The translations under genes were made by a program, and so were the position numbers. Of a DNA stretch of 64,000 nucleotides, positions 36,952 through 46,519 are shown piece after piece. The notes under the pieces are model-generated. The model searched no databases, was not told where the DNA came from, and saw only the letters and a program-made list of their open reading frames with translations. Every line of letters starts with the position of its first letter. The stretch's first letter is position 1. Source of the stretch: Gordionus sp. m RMFG-2023 (lineage: Eukaryota > Nematomorpha > Gordioida > Chordodea > Parachordodidae); contig NC_088776.1 of the NCBI RefSeq assembly GCF_954871325.1, positions 14,198,052 to 14,262,051 on the forward strand, read 5' to 3'.

Positions 36952-37072
36952 CCAATGCATTCACAGTTAGCGCGAATTCGCAGCCAAGTATACAAAAAAA
37001 AAGATTATATTTATATAATATTTTGTATACGCCGCAAACGTGCTAACTGTAAATGCAGGGTTACTGAGACAT
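36952..37072. mobile_element. Small foldback element
   Basis: AGTTACCAATGCATTCACAG at left pairs with CTGTAAATGCAGGGTTACT at right, and CAAGTATACAAAA with TTTTGTATACG, leaving a short A+T-rich loop. No coding capacity; superfamily not assigned. Confidence 0.6.
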
Positions 37073-37807
37073 ATAAAATTCTTATATAGAATAAATAGGA
37101 TATTATGTATTATTTTAGATAAAATGCCATTTTTAAAACATTTCTAAGTTTCCATATATTTTAACCGATGAATGACTAGTTATTTCATCAAAATAATTAG
37201 CATCATTTATATTTATTATATATTGAGTAAAAAAAATATTATAGCATTAATATTTTCGATAATGACAATTAAAATTTTTTTTAAAAAATATCAGAAATAC
37301 ATTTCTAAATCAATTTCATTCGATAGCCCAAAAAATTAAAAATTACCACTTAATAATTTTATATAAATATTAGTTGTCATAAAAAAAATTTTAGGTTAGG
37401 GTACCTTTTCAGGGGCAATTATTTTTGTTATTTTTTTATGTTATTTTTTGTTATTTTTTTATGCGATTTTTTGTTATTTTTTTATGCGATTTTTTTTTAT
37501 GCGATTTTTTTTTATGTAATTTTTTTATGAAAGCTATTGTTTTTATGTTATTTTTTTATGATTGGTTCATTTTCTTATTGGTTAATTTTTTATTTAAGAT
37601 ATTTTAAAATAATTTTTTCTAAAATTTAAAATTCGTACAATTATTTAAAGGAAGTGATGGGGGCAAATAAGGGGGAAGGTTAGGGGTAAGATTTTTGGTA
37701 GACGAAACTTTACATTTTTAATTTTTTTTTTGGTATAAATCTTTTTTTGGTTCCCTTTTTTTTAGTTCCAATATATATTATATAATTCCTTCCATTTTTT
37801 TTTAAAT

Positions 37808-38818
37808 GAATATTTTTTTATACCGCCTGGAATACAACATACCTGTTGCAATTCCGTAATGCGGGTTGAAAAAAACAACAAGAGTTTACGATATCGATGC
37901 AGTAGGTGTCGTAGATCGTATTCAATATGGAAAGGTAATATTAATATATATATATATCATAAATGACGAATTTTTAGATTCCATTTTTGAAGGAATTCAT
38001 GATGTTGGGAGATTTTTAAGACTAGTGTACTTGTACATAAGTACCAATTCTTTAAAAAATATTAAACAAAATTATTTTTAGGCCGTTATAAAATTTTAGC
38101 TTCGAAAGAGTTAGATTATGATAAGAAGGCAATTTCAAGATGGTAATCTAAAGTATAATATGGTTTTTTACTTCACTTATATAGGTTTAAAAAATTTCGA
38201 AAGGTATGTGGATTCCATATAGCCTCGAATCATTCAAAGATCGGGGGGCCTGGCCACGTTATTGAAATTGATGAAACTCATGTATGGAAGCGTAAATATA
38301 ACCGTGGTCGGCATTTGACTTTCGAGGCTATATGGATTATTGGTGGTATATGTCGGGAAACAAATGAGATATTTTTAAGTGCCACCACAACAAGAGATCA
38401 AGATACCACCTATCGTGTGGTTAAAAATAATGTTATGCAAGATTCCACGATAATGACTGACTCGTGGTTAGGGTATGTGAATTTATTTTTTCAATAAAGC
38501 AAAAGTAGTGATAAATGTAAATATATTTATCTTAGATATAATCGGCTAGAAAGTTCAAACTATTTCCACTATCAGATCAACCATTCGCAAAATTTTGTTG
38601 ATCCAAATGACAGATCGATCCACACTCAAAAAGTCGAGAGGCTGTGGCGGGATCTAAAGGCAAATTATAAAAGACATGGGGATCGGGATAATATTCATGA
38701 ATATCTTCTTGAATATAGATATTTTCGAAAATATAGATTATTAAATCGTTTTGATGTTTTTATTCATTTTATTAATGATTGTATAAATTTTAATAGTATA
38801 TTTCAATTTAATGAATAA
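37808..38818 (+). CDS. Merlin (ISXO2-like) transposase, multi-exon
   Basis: A DDE transposase of the IS1016/Merlin family, which cuts and pastes the element. Exon pieces as I read them: a zinc-ribbon start (about 37808-37935: HTCCNS ... LRYRCSRCRRSYSIWK) before a GTAATA donor; a helical block around 37977-38145 ending ASKELDYDKKAISRW; a catalytic block about 38187-38472 (RFKKFRKVCGFH ... GGPGHVIEIDETHVWKRKYN ... TIMTDSWLG) giving the first two Asp; a 63-bp intron (38473-38535, GTATGT to TTAG); and a last exon to TAA at 38816-38818 with INHSQNFVDPNDRSIHTQKV and ERLWRDLKANY supplying the final Glu. Donors and acceptors keep frame where checked. The first ATG and the boundaries of the second block are uncertain (it may contain a further intron). 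No clear inactivating change seen in the catalytic exons. Confidence 0.82.
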
Positions 38819-38921
38819 ATTATTTCGATTGTTATGCTTAAATTTTATTTATTTTTGGAATCTTCCTTTAATTATAGTGTTATCACTAAAAAAAATTAAA
38901 TTCTTAATACAAATTTTAGAA

Positions 38922-39028
38922 AAAATTATTCATATTAAGTTTGTATAGAAGGAATCATAAGTTTGTATAGAAGGAATCATATTAAGTTTATATAGAAGGA
39001 ATCATATTAAGTTTGTATAGAAAGAATC
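38922..39028. repeat. Tandem repeat, 25-bp unit, in Merlin
   Basis: About four copies of AAGTTTGTATAGAAGGAATC plus ATATT (one shortened) just after the transposase. Confidence 0.8.
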
Positions 39029-39462
39029 AACCAAATAAATTTTAAATAGCGAAGTTTCATCTATCAAAAATTTAATCCCAAACCTACCCGCATTGTACAT
39101 AATCTAATAATTTTACCCCTTAACCCTAGCCTTCCCCCTTATTTGCCCCCATCACTTCCTTTAAATAATTGTACGAATTTTAAATTTTAGAAAAAATTAT
39201 TTTAAAATATCTTAAATAAAAAAAGATATATTAATTTAAAAATATCTTAAATAAAAAATTAACCAATAAGAAAATGAACCAATCATAAAAAAATAACATA
39301 AAAACAATAGTTTTCATAAAAAAATTACATAAAAAAAATCGCATAAAAAAATAACAAAAAATCGCATAAAAAAATAACAAAAAATCGCATAAAAAAATAA
39401 CAAAAAATAACATTAAAAAATAACAAAAATAATTGCCCCTTTTATTAGTGTTGTAAACGAAC

Positions 39463-39548
39463 GCGTTCAAAAATGAACGAGTTCGTGAAAAATGAACGAG
39501 TTCGTGAAAAATGAACGAGTTCGTGAAAAATGAACGAGTTCGTGAACG
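39463..39548. repeat. Tandem repeat, 19-bp unit AAAAATGAACGAGTTCGTG
   Basis: Four near-identical units. Each holds the imperfect palindrome GAACGAGTTC; likely transposase-binding subterminal repeats of the hAT that starts here. Confidence 0.85.
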
Positions 39549-39907
39549 AAGTTCGTTTTTTTGAAAAAAATGATGAACGGCGTTCCTTTTATTTTTGACG
39601 AACTTTGAACGTGAACGTGTTCCTTTTTTATGACGAACGCGTTCGAATTTAACGTTCGTTCAATTTTAAAAATATTTTTATTTATTTGAAAAATTTAATA
39701 TTTCCGAATTTTTTTAAAAAATGTATTATTTATATTTTTTTAATCGGCTGTGTACTTCCTTTTCACATTATTTTTTTAACACAGTTTATTAATTTGAATA
39801 TTATTGTTTATATTTTAATTTTAATAGATTAGCATAAGCATGGATATTATTATTTAATCCTCATCATCTGATTCTGAAAATTCTAAATCAGATGAATTAT
39901 CATTACT

Positions 39908-40693
39908 ATGGCCAAATATGATAAATGTTTTAAATTAACATCCTATATTGAAGGAACTAATCCAATGCTTACCAAGTGTAAAATGTGGCCAAAAAGTATT
40001 ATATTGTCAAAATCTTCAGATTCCAATTTAAAACGACATTTGATTTTAATAAATTATTTGATTTTATATGATATAACTAAGTTAAATTATTAAATTTGAA
40101 GAAATTATGCATTTGAGATATTTGACCCCAACAATAACGATAGTTATTATAAAATTAAAAAAATTAGTGGCCTCAAATATGGTCAACCATTGATAGACGC
40201 CATATTAAATGGGATTAATAAAAGGTAAAAGGTATTATACCTATTACTCTCAATTAATTACATATATTTTATTTGTTTAAAAAGATTTGAACATATATAT
40301 AAGGATCAATATGTTCTTTCTGCAATTATACATCCAGCATTCAAACTTCAATGGCCATGGATAAAACTTCCACAGAACGAACCTATTAGAAATAAACTTA
40401 TGGCGTCATTGAAAAAAATGCAATGAAAACCCTGGAAAACTGTTAATTTCGAGATATCCTTTTTTTTGTCAAGAGTAGAGAATGAATTGGAAGAGGATAA
40501 CTCTCAATTTTTTGCAAATAACAAAACAATATGTTTTTAATTAATTCTCCCTTTAAAAGAGCTGTTTATTAAGTATAATACCGCAATCCCCTCATCTGCC
40601 CCTGTAGAGCGCGTTTTTAGTATAGCTAATGCCGTATTAACTGCCAAGTGTTCCTGTCTATCAGATAAATATTTTGAAAACAATTGTTATTAA
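39908..40693 (+). pseudogene. hAT transposase, BED finger and hATC remains
   Basis: The N-terminal piece (39908-40093) has KCKMWPKSIILSKSSDSNL and KRHL, a BED finger in which the second Cys is replaced by Trp. A middle piece near 40285-40420 reads YVLSAIIHPAFKLQWPW. The C-terminal piece (40553-40693) reads LKELFIKYNTAIPSSAPVER and VFSIANAVLTAK, a clear hATC motif. The catalytic core between is mostly missing and frames change, so the gene is dead. Confidence 0.8.
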
Positions 40694-40899
40694 AATTTAA
40701 TAAGAAAAATTTTTTATAAATAAAAATATCTTTTTATTCGTTATATATTTTTTTTTTGTTTATTACTTATTTTTTTTATTCCTGATATATATATATGTAA
40801 TAAAAATTTGCAATTTTATAATTATATAAAAATGAACATTGAAAAGTTATTATATAAATAAATTATTCATTACGCGATTAATATTATATAAAAAATATT

Positions 40900-43490
40900 C
40901 TAATCATCATGTGAGATGAATCTGATGTAACTGGCCCTGTGAATTGCTATTGCGAGTCTTTATCTTAAGAAGAAGCCTTCACGAGGTTCATCTGTTAGTT
41001 TGCGGATTAGCGATCCAAGTTCCTTGAAGAAAGAAAGAGCACGATTCCCAAAGGTAGTCAAGGTAGTGGAAATGATGGGAATGAATAAGTGATCTTGGGA
41101 TATCTCTGAATATTTTGCCAATTTTAGAAGCTCCTTGTTCTCCAGAATGTTAAGGGATTGATTGGAAGGAGCCAATGGATCAATACAAGAGTAATCCCAG
41201 ACCAAGAATTGACCTCGCTTACAGGGAATTTGAGAGATCCCGTCAGGGCGTTTCCCATCAGATCTGAAAAGACCAGAGTGTTCGAGAATAGAAGGAATTT
41301 GAGCGGATCTCAGAGCTCTAAGAATTATAGAATTGTAAATGTTATGTCTAACGATGCGGCCTTTACATGAACGACAATGTAGACTATGCCTTCCATTACT
41401 CAAAACAGTAGAACTGCAGCCGGCACAGATGTGGGGTTGGGTTACTAAGCAATTTAAACGGATGCCTATAGCATGAGTTAGCTCATTTTGGGTCAATTGT
41501 AATTGTAAGTTCGCTGATGGAATGGCTTCGAGAAACTCATGTCCAGAACCATTAAGCAGAGAGGAGAATAAGGGACGGTCCAATGATTGCATACTGGAAA
41601 GGAGAGATTCGAAGCAGCTTGCAATAATGGGCTTATCCCATTCCTTCTGCGTGTTCGTTTCTAGAATTGGGTGGTCGGCAATGAATCGAGATTTCCATTC
41701 AATGATGGCACTATCAAAGGAAGGGTCAGAATTTAAGGAATTAGGATTGTCTAAATTTTTTGTTAAAAGACAGCTCGATATAAAGGCAGTTAAGGCAAGA
41801 TCGGAAGGGGATCTGATGCCTAGTCCTCCCATCTTGGTGGGAAGGGTGGCTTGTATCCACGCTAAATCATGGAATTTTAGATTAAGGATACTTTCAATTA
41901 GGACTTTAATCCCATTTTCATAAATGCCTAAGGAAATGGGAAATTTAAAAATAGGGGTAGAGCGGAGTGCGTAAAGAATTTTTGGGATATTGAAGAAATT
42001 TTTCAGGAGAAAAAAGGCTTTATGAGAGGGGAGAAGGGAAAATAGGTCAGCCAACTCATTAAGGGTTTTGAGTGTAGATTGTAGGAAGGATGATATGGCT
42101 GTGTGTCCACCAACGGGAGCACCTATGTGAGATAATTCCTCAAGAGTAATCTGTTTGAAATTATGAAAATTGTTTTCAGATGAATTAATTGAAATGAATT
42201 CTGATTTTTCATGGTTGATTGATAGACCAATGGATAGCCCTGCATCCTTGATTATCATTACAGCTTTATTGATTTCGTCGTTTGGACCACAAAGGATTCC
42301 ATCATCTATGTACCATGCATGCAATGATAATGAACATGCCTCGTTAATAGATTTAACAATTTCATTGATCCCTAAACAGAAAAATAAAGAACCTAGAGGA
42401 TCTCCCTGTTGTATGCCCTCAATCGAAGGAATTTTATAGGTATCAAATTGGAGAGTGGAAGGCTGTTGATAGCATGAATAAAAGAATTTAGTGTAACCAG
42501 GAAAGAGAATACTCGATGAGCACAGAAAGGAATTCCGAGAAAGAGTGTTATAAGCATTGTTGAAGTCGATTTTGACTAAAGATTCGTTGGTTGGCTGGGT
42601 TTCTAAGTGTATTCTCCTTAGATGAACAACAGCTTCACAGCCGCCAGGTATAGCAACATCAAGTTGAAAAGGACTTAGTATATTTGAAGCTTCATGCTTT
42701 ATTCGAGAGGAAATCATTTTAGCTACTAAACGACGAAAGGTCGAGCCAATTGCAATCGGTCTTAAATCATTATTGGGTTTTTGAAGGGCTATTAGCCTGG
42801 CACCGAAAAAAATAGGGGAAACAAAGGTTGGCACATCACCTTTTAAGATTTTGTTGCAAAAGTTTGTAATTTTGGAAAGAATGGAAGTTTGAGAACATAT
42901 TGAGGGGGAAGTAATGTCCTGGAGAAATATAGGACGGATTCCATCAAGGCCTTGTGCTGAATCTCGATGAAAGGAAAGGATAGCTTTCCTCACTTCATCA
43001 GTGGTAAATTGTGATGCGCATGTAGAGTGAGGCTGTAGAGATATAGGGGTTATAGTTGTAGAAGGGTGTTTTTTGCAGAGCTTCAAGTATGTGTCGTTTG
43101 AAGGTTCGGCGAGGGAGTCTTGAGTAGAAACCAATCTAAGTGCACCTTTGATGTTAAGATTGTCAATTTTTTTAGTGATTAAATTAACCTTCATCTCGAT
43201 AGCAGAGGGTTTCATTTTATTTTTGACAACAGATGTCTTCCAGTGTTCGTATAGATGAGGGACAACTATTGAAGCAGATCCTTGATTTGCTGGGTTAGGG
43301 ATTTATGTGAAGTTTAGTCTGGCACCTTGAAAGTATTATAGCCATAGAAAAGAAATTAAAGCCATTCGTTTTCATTACTAAAGTTTAGCAATAGGGATGA
43401 TAGACAGTCTGTAAAGGATTTGGCCACCGTCAATCTTGCACCTTTGGGGATCCTTGAAATAATGTTAGGTTTTGGATGATCAAGAACGCG
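40900..43490 (-). mobile_element. Non-LTR retrotransposon with restriction-like endonuclease (R2-like class)
   Basis: Coding similarity on the minus strand runs from about 43490 (ERVLDHPKPN, then IPKGARLTVAKSFTDCL) to a terminal stop at 40900-40902. The intact core is 40960-43215. Upstream of 43215 the family sequence continues but is broken by several stops and at least one frame change, so the 5' part is decayed or truncated. No poly(A) tail or TSD recognised. It probably sits inside the hAT that starts at 39446. Confidence 0.75.
40960..43215 (-). CDS. Reverse transcriptase with C-terminal restriction-like endonuclease (751 aa, truncated)
   Basis: Copies the element's RNA into DNA at a nick made by its own endonuclease (target-primed reverse transcription, known for the class). 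RT motifs: DLRPIAIGSTFRRLVAKM near residue 155, LVKIDFNNAYNTLSR near 220, GIQQGDPLGSLFF near 270, AWYIDDGI near 300 (YIDD catalytic box). The C-terminal part has a Cys/His finger CAGC...HSLHC...H near 597-625, then KRPDG near 651 and LVWDYSCID near 673, a PD-(D/E)xK-type restriction-like endonuclease. The stop at 40960 looks premature: past it the frame continues RLAIAIHRASYI, matching the usual family ending, to a stop at 40900. The Met at 43215 is probably not the original start. Related proteins with WYxDDG are widespread in invertebrates. Confidence 0.85.
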   Translation of the reverse strand: MKPSAIEMKVNLITKKIDNLNIKGALRLVSTQDSLAEPSNDTYLKLCKKHPSTTITPISLQPHSTCASQFTTDEVRKAILSFHRDSAQGLDGIRPIFLQDITSPSICSQTSILSKITNFCNKILKGDVPTFVSPIFFGARLIALQKPNNDLRPIAIGSTFRRLVAKMISSRIKHEASNILSPFQLDVAIPGGCEAVVHLRRIHLETQPTNESLVKIDFNNAYNTLSRNSFLCSSSILFPGYTKFFYSCYQQPSTLQFDTYKIPSIEGIQQGDPLGSLFFCLGINEIVKSINEACSLSLHAWYIDDGILCGPNDEINKAVMIIKDAGLSIGLSINHEKSEFISINSSENNFHNFKQITLEELSHIGAPVGGHTAISSFLQSTLKTLNELADLFSLLPSHKAFFLLKNFFNIPKILYALRSTPIFKFPISLGIYENGIKVLIESILNLKFHDLAWIQATLPTKMGGLGIRSPSDLALTAFISSCLLTKNLDNPNSLNSDPSFDSAIIEWKSRFIADHPILETNTQKEWDKPIIASCFESLLSSMQSLDRPLFSSLLNGSGHEFLEAIPSANLQLQLTQNELTHAIGIRLNCLVTQPHICAGCSSTVLSNGRHSLHCRSCKGRIVRHNIYNSIILRALRSAQIPSILEHSGLFRSDGKRPDGISQIPCKRGQFLVWDYSCIDPLAPSNQSLNILENKELLKLAKYSEISQDHLFIPIISTTLTTFGNRALSFFKELGSLIRKLTDEPREGFFLR

Positions 43491-43516
43491 TTCGATTTTT
43501 TTAGAAATGTTTACAG

Positions 43517-44205
43517 CACGAAAATTTATAAAATAACATTAGAATTATATCAGAAAAATAATAAATAATTTTTTAAAAAAACTATAATATTACGAAAACT
43601 AGAAATAAATATTTTCTATTATGGGGTTAAAAAAGTGTGGATCTGCTTATTTCTAGTAATATTTTCTGTCAGGTTTTCTTGGGTTTACCGGAATGATTGT
43701 TAATTTTTTTATCTATTATCTTAAAAAACGAGTTGCTTCTTCTCCGAAGTTTTCTAATATGATAGTAACGGTAAAAATTGCATGTTAAATTAGCGTATAT
43801 ATCCCCTAAGAGGTCTAGACAGATACGTATTCATTAGATTTGACAAATGCGTCCAATACACGTATAATTTCAATATCAAAGGCTGTCATTTGACTCAAGG
43901 CTTGCGCGTTATAGTATCAGGTCTTTTATTATCTGGCTTGTTACCCTACTGGTTCTAAAGTACTGAGAATGTTAGAATAAGAAAATCCCTTATGTATAAT
44001 TAAGAAGATTTATGATAGCTAAGTGCGTGTCTACCTTTTAAATATTTACATTGTATAATGTAATTAAATGGCCTTAAATATTTTGATGCTAATTATCAAT
44101 GGATTTGTTATTTATAGTACTGTAAAGTAATATCAAAAAAAGTAACGAAGTTACTAAAGGCTTTACCTTAAGAAAAGGAACGCCATTTATTACCTTCTTC
44201 TAGAG
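43517..44205. other. Left flank of the LTR element, repeat-like
   Basis: Mostly unassigned. Close to the LTR, AAAGTAACGAAGTTACTAAAGG (about 44139) and, beyond the LTR element, GAGTAACGG (about 50265) suggest that the LTR element landed in an older repeat with GTAACG motifs. No gene seen. Confidence 0.4.
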
Positions 44206-44210
44206 GTAAC
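44206..44210 (+). other. 5-bp target-site duplication, left (GTAAC)
   Basis: Matches GTAAC at 50239-50243 on the other side of the LTR element. Confidence 0.9.
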
Positions 44211-44699
44211 TGTTGTATATGCAAATTCGAATGTTAATTGTGAAAAGTGATTATTCATAAATAAATGGTAGACGAAGATAATATTTTTGGGGTAATTTGT
44301 CTATGTAAATAATCTTAAATTGAACATAATATTTTTCTATAAATTTTATATATATATTAAAATATGCAAATTTTATATATTTAATTCTTCGAAAATTGTT
44401 TAATTTATATATATATATATATATATACATTGTTAATTCAAAAAAGTTCAGTTTTGGATAATTTGGATTCTTCGAAAATTATTTTATTATTTATTGACCG
44501 ATGATGTTTTGATTATTAATTTACAGACGATATTTTGATTATTATTTTGGATTTGATAGAAGTTGAATAAAGAGTAAAAGTAGTGAATTAGTATTAGAAA
44601 TTATTAATAATTATATATTTATTTATTTATTATTAGTTCCATAGATATTCAGTCTCTCCCACTAGCCTCAGCAATAAATATCAATCCCATATTGGTACA
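44211..44699 (+). repeat. 5' LTR
   Basis: TGTTGTATATGCAAATTCG to ATATTGGTACA. Carries a (TA)n run at about 44407-44427. Transcription signals not individually assigned. Confidence 0.93.
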
Positions 44700-44718
44700 G
44701 TGGTGCCTTACAGCGATT
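44700..44718 (+). promoter_or_regulatory. Primer-binding site (TGGTGCCTTACAGCG)
   Basis: Lies one base after the 5' LTR and begins TGG, as expected for pairing with a tRNA 3' CCA end. The tRNA is not identified. Confidence 0.65.
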
Positions 44719-44940
44719 GATCCAGGCTTTAGAAGATCAAAAGTCAGTCTAATTATACATTGGAACAAGGTTAAAAAAAATAATAAAAAATATATATAAA
44801 TTTTTGATAATTTCGGTTCTCTTATTGATGTTATATAAATTTTGGATCTTGGTATTGGTTTTATTCGTATGTTTATATTTATTTAATTGTTTAAGATTAG
44901 TTAAAATTATTTTAATCAAGTGGTTATTGAGTACACTTTA

Positions 44941-45351
44941 ATGTATATTACGCAAATAAATTTATTAAGTTTAATACTTGAAAATATAAGTATAATTATA
45001 TTTTTGGTGCTAATTTTAAGTTTCACGTTAGGTTTAATTATAGGAAGAAATACGACTTACGTTAAGATAGAGATTAAAGAGTTAGAAAATATTAAGAATA
45101 TATTAAGAGAGGAAGATAAGAAAAGAAATATAAACAACTTCATACGAACGGATAATTACAGACAAATAATTTGCTATAGTTGTGGTCAGCCGGGCCACAT
45201 GTCGCGCCAGTGTGAGATAACGAAGAATCTAAGATGCGCGAGGTGTGGCAAGAATGGCCATGTGGCTATAAGTTGCAGAGTAAACAATTCAATTGTAAGG
45301 TGCAATAATTGTGCCCAAGAAGGACACACACAAGAAAATTGCAATAAATGA
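44941..45351 (+). CDS. Gag-like protein with three zinc knuckles
   Basis: From the first ATG (44941) about 136 aa. A hydrophobic segment near residues 16-38 (IIIFLVLILSFTLGLII) looks like a membrane helix. Then a charged linker and three CCHC knuckles: CYSCGQPGHMSRQC, CARCGKNGHVAISC and CNNCAQEGHTQENC, the nucleic-acid-binding motif of nucleocapsid proteins. No major homology region or capsid fold is visible; the usual Ty3/Gypsy gag is two to three times longer. Role in packaging is inferred from position and knuckles. The next reading frame follows at once; LTR elements and retroviruses often link gag to downstream frames by frameshifting or read-through. Confidence 0.85.
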   Translation: MYITQINLLSLILENISIIIFLVLILSFTLGLIIGRNTTYVKIEIKELENIKNILREEDKKRNINNFIRTDNYRQIICYSCGQPGHMSRQCEITKNLRCARCGKNGHVAISCRVNNSIVRCNNCAQEGHTQENCNK

Positions 45352-45362
45352 CTAAGAGAGAA

Positions 45363-45735
45363 ATATTTTAATTTTAATGATAAATTTTGTAATGATAATA
45401 ATTTTTCTAAGGTTGATAATTTTAATTCAGTTAAGAATAAATATTTTAATTTTAATGATAAATTTTGTAATGATAATAATTTTTCTAAGGTTGATAATTT
45501 TAATTCAGTTAAGAATAAATATTTTAATTTTAATGATAAATTTTGTAATGATAATAATTTTTCTAATGTTGATAGTTTTAATTCAGGTAAGAATAAATAT
45601 TTTAATTTTAATGATAAATGTAATGATAATAATTTTTCTAAGGTTGATAATTCTAGTTCAGGTAAGAATAAATATTTTAATTATAATGATAAATTTGGTA
45701 ATGATAATAATTTTTTTAACGTTGATAATTTAGTA
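45363..45735 (+). repeat. Tandem repeat, 78-bp unit (26 codons), in the LTR element
   Basis: Nearly five copies of a unit starting ATATTTTAATTTTAATGATA; the period is 78 bp for the first copies and one later copy is slightly shorter. A multiple of three in length, Asn/Asp/Phe/Lys-rich in the frame that leads to the protease. Likely a flexible spacer that varies in copy number. Confidence 0.9.
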
Positions 45736-45774
45736 GAAAATAAGAATAAAGATTTTAATTTTAATAATGATAAT

Positions 45775-46458
45775 TTGGATAATGTTAATAATGCTATTGC
45801 AAGTAAGAATAATTATGGTAATAAGAACGAGAAATTTGGCGATGATAAAAAGTGCTTTAACGTTGATATTAATAGAAGTGATATAAAGATAAAAAGTAGA
45901 GATTTTGAAATATATAGAATTAAAAAGGCAACTAGGGTAGACGTACTAAAAATGGAATTAGAGGATTTTTTAATGAAAAATAGATGCCCTAGAGTAAAGA
46001 TAAACATGGAGGAAGCAGAAATTTGTTTTTTATTAGATACAGGAGCAGAAATTAGTTTAATAAGTATAAAGGATTTTATGAGATTTTGGCCAGAGAAAGA
46101 GTTTGTTACTAAAAAGATAAGAGCCAAACAACTGGATGGTAGCATGGTGAAAATTTTAGGGTATTATAGGGTAAGGTTACCAAGAGTTAATAAAAGTATA
46201 AATTTGTGGATAACGACGTTGAAGATTGAACCGATTTTAGGATGGTATGATATAAGAACGTTAGGTCCAGTTTATAATTGGTGGAAATTTTTCGATACTA
46301 TCCCTGTAAGTAATGATGAAAATAGTGAAAGGATAGATTTCGATAGATTTAAGTTACCTATTATAGAGGATAAACAAGAATTAGTTCTCGATAAACTTAG
46401 AAATCGAACACCAGAATTTTTGATTAAATATAGAAGCAACTTAGAAGAAAATAAGTAA
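45775..46458 (+). CDS. Retroelement aspartic protease region
   Basis: About 227 aa as read here. The segment CFLLDTGAEISLIS (near residues 83-96) is the DTGA active-site motif of retropepsins, which cleave the polyprotein. It is followed by ILGYYRVRLP and PILGWYDIRT, like the flap and the second conserved block (I-L-G). The N-terminal part is Asn/Lys-rich and continues from the 78-bp repeat. Gypsy proteases are usually fused to pol; here pol lies in the next frame region 60 bp on. Confidence 0.85.
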   Translation: MDNVNNAIASKNNYGNKNEKFGDDKKCFNVDINRSDIKIKSRDFEIYRIKKATRVDVLKMELEDFLMKNRCPRVKINMEEAEICFLLDTGAEISLISIKDFMRFWPEKEFVTKKIRAKQLDGSMVKILGYYRVRLPRVNKSINLWITTLKIEPILGWYDIRTLGPVYNWWKFFDTIPVSNDENSERIDFDRFKLPIIEDKQELVLDKLRNRTPEFLIKYRSNLEENK

Positions 46459-46519
46459 AACAAGAGATACAAAGATAATAGAGGTAAATTCAGTCGAAAT
46501 TAAACAAGAAATTAATAAT

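Larger units (their letters stand above)
37412..39439 (+). mobile_element. Merlin DNA transposon with long inverted ends
   Basis: Ends GGGGCAATTATTTTTGTTAT and its inverse. Inverted similarity extends roughly 300 bp inwards (to GGGGGCAAATAAGGGGGAAGG at about 37660 and its inverse at about 39120-39140), unusually long for Merlin. It carries a multi-exon IS1016/ISXO2-like transposase. The 8-bp TSD expected for Merlin is not convincing: flanks CCTTTTCA and TTTTATTA. Overall it looks close to complete. Confidence 0.85.
39446..40700 (+). mobile_element. hAT relic (GTGTTGTAAACGAACG end)
   Basis: Begins TAGTGTTGTAAACGAACGCGTTC, 6 bp after the Merlin end, followed by a GAACGAGTTCGTG tandem array and further GAACGNNGTTC blocks typical of hAT subterminal regions. 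Contains a BED-like finger and an hATC region but little between. The opposite end may be the GAACGCGTTCG...TGTTTACAGCAC block at 43482-43516, beyond the inserted LINE; no matching TSD found, so that is tentative. Confidence 0.65.

Noticed and set aside
37425-37607. ORF rich in Phe/Cys (and the matching one at 39231-39470)
   Set aside because: Both are translations of the T-rich repeated inverted ends of the Merlin element.
41158-42439. Plus-strand ORFs opposite the RT
   Set aside because: They are shadows of the minus-strand RT frame, with no family motif of their own.
44920-44940. GTG start for the gag-like ORF
   Set aside because: A eukaryotic element should start at ATG; the first one in frame is at 44941.
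45377-45733. 118-aa repetitive hydrophobic ORF
   Set aside because: Off-frame reading of the 78-bp tandem repeat; the Asn/Asp-rich frame is the one that leads into the protease.
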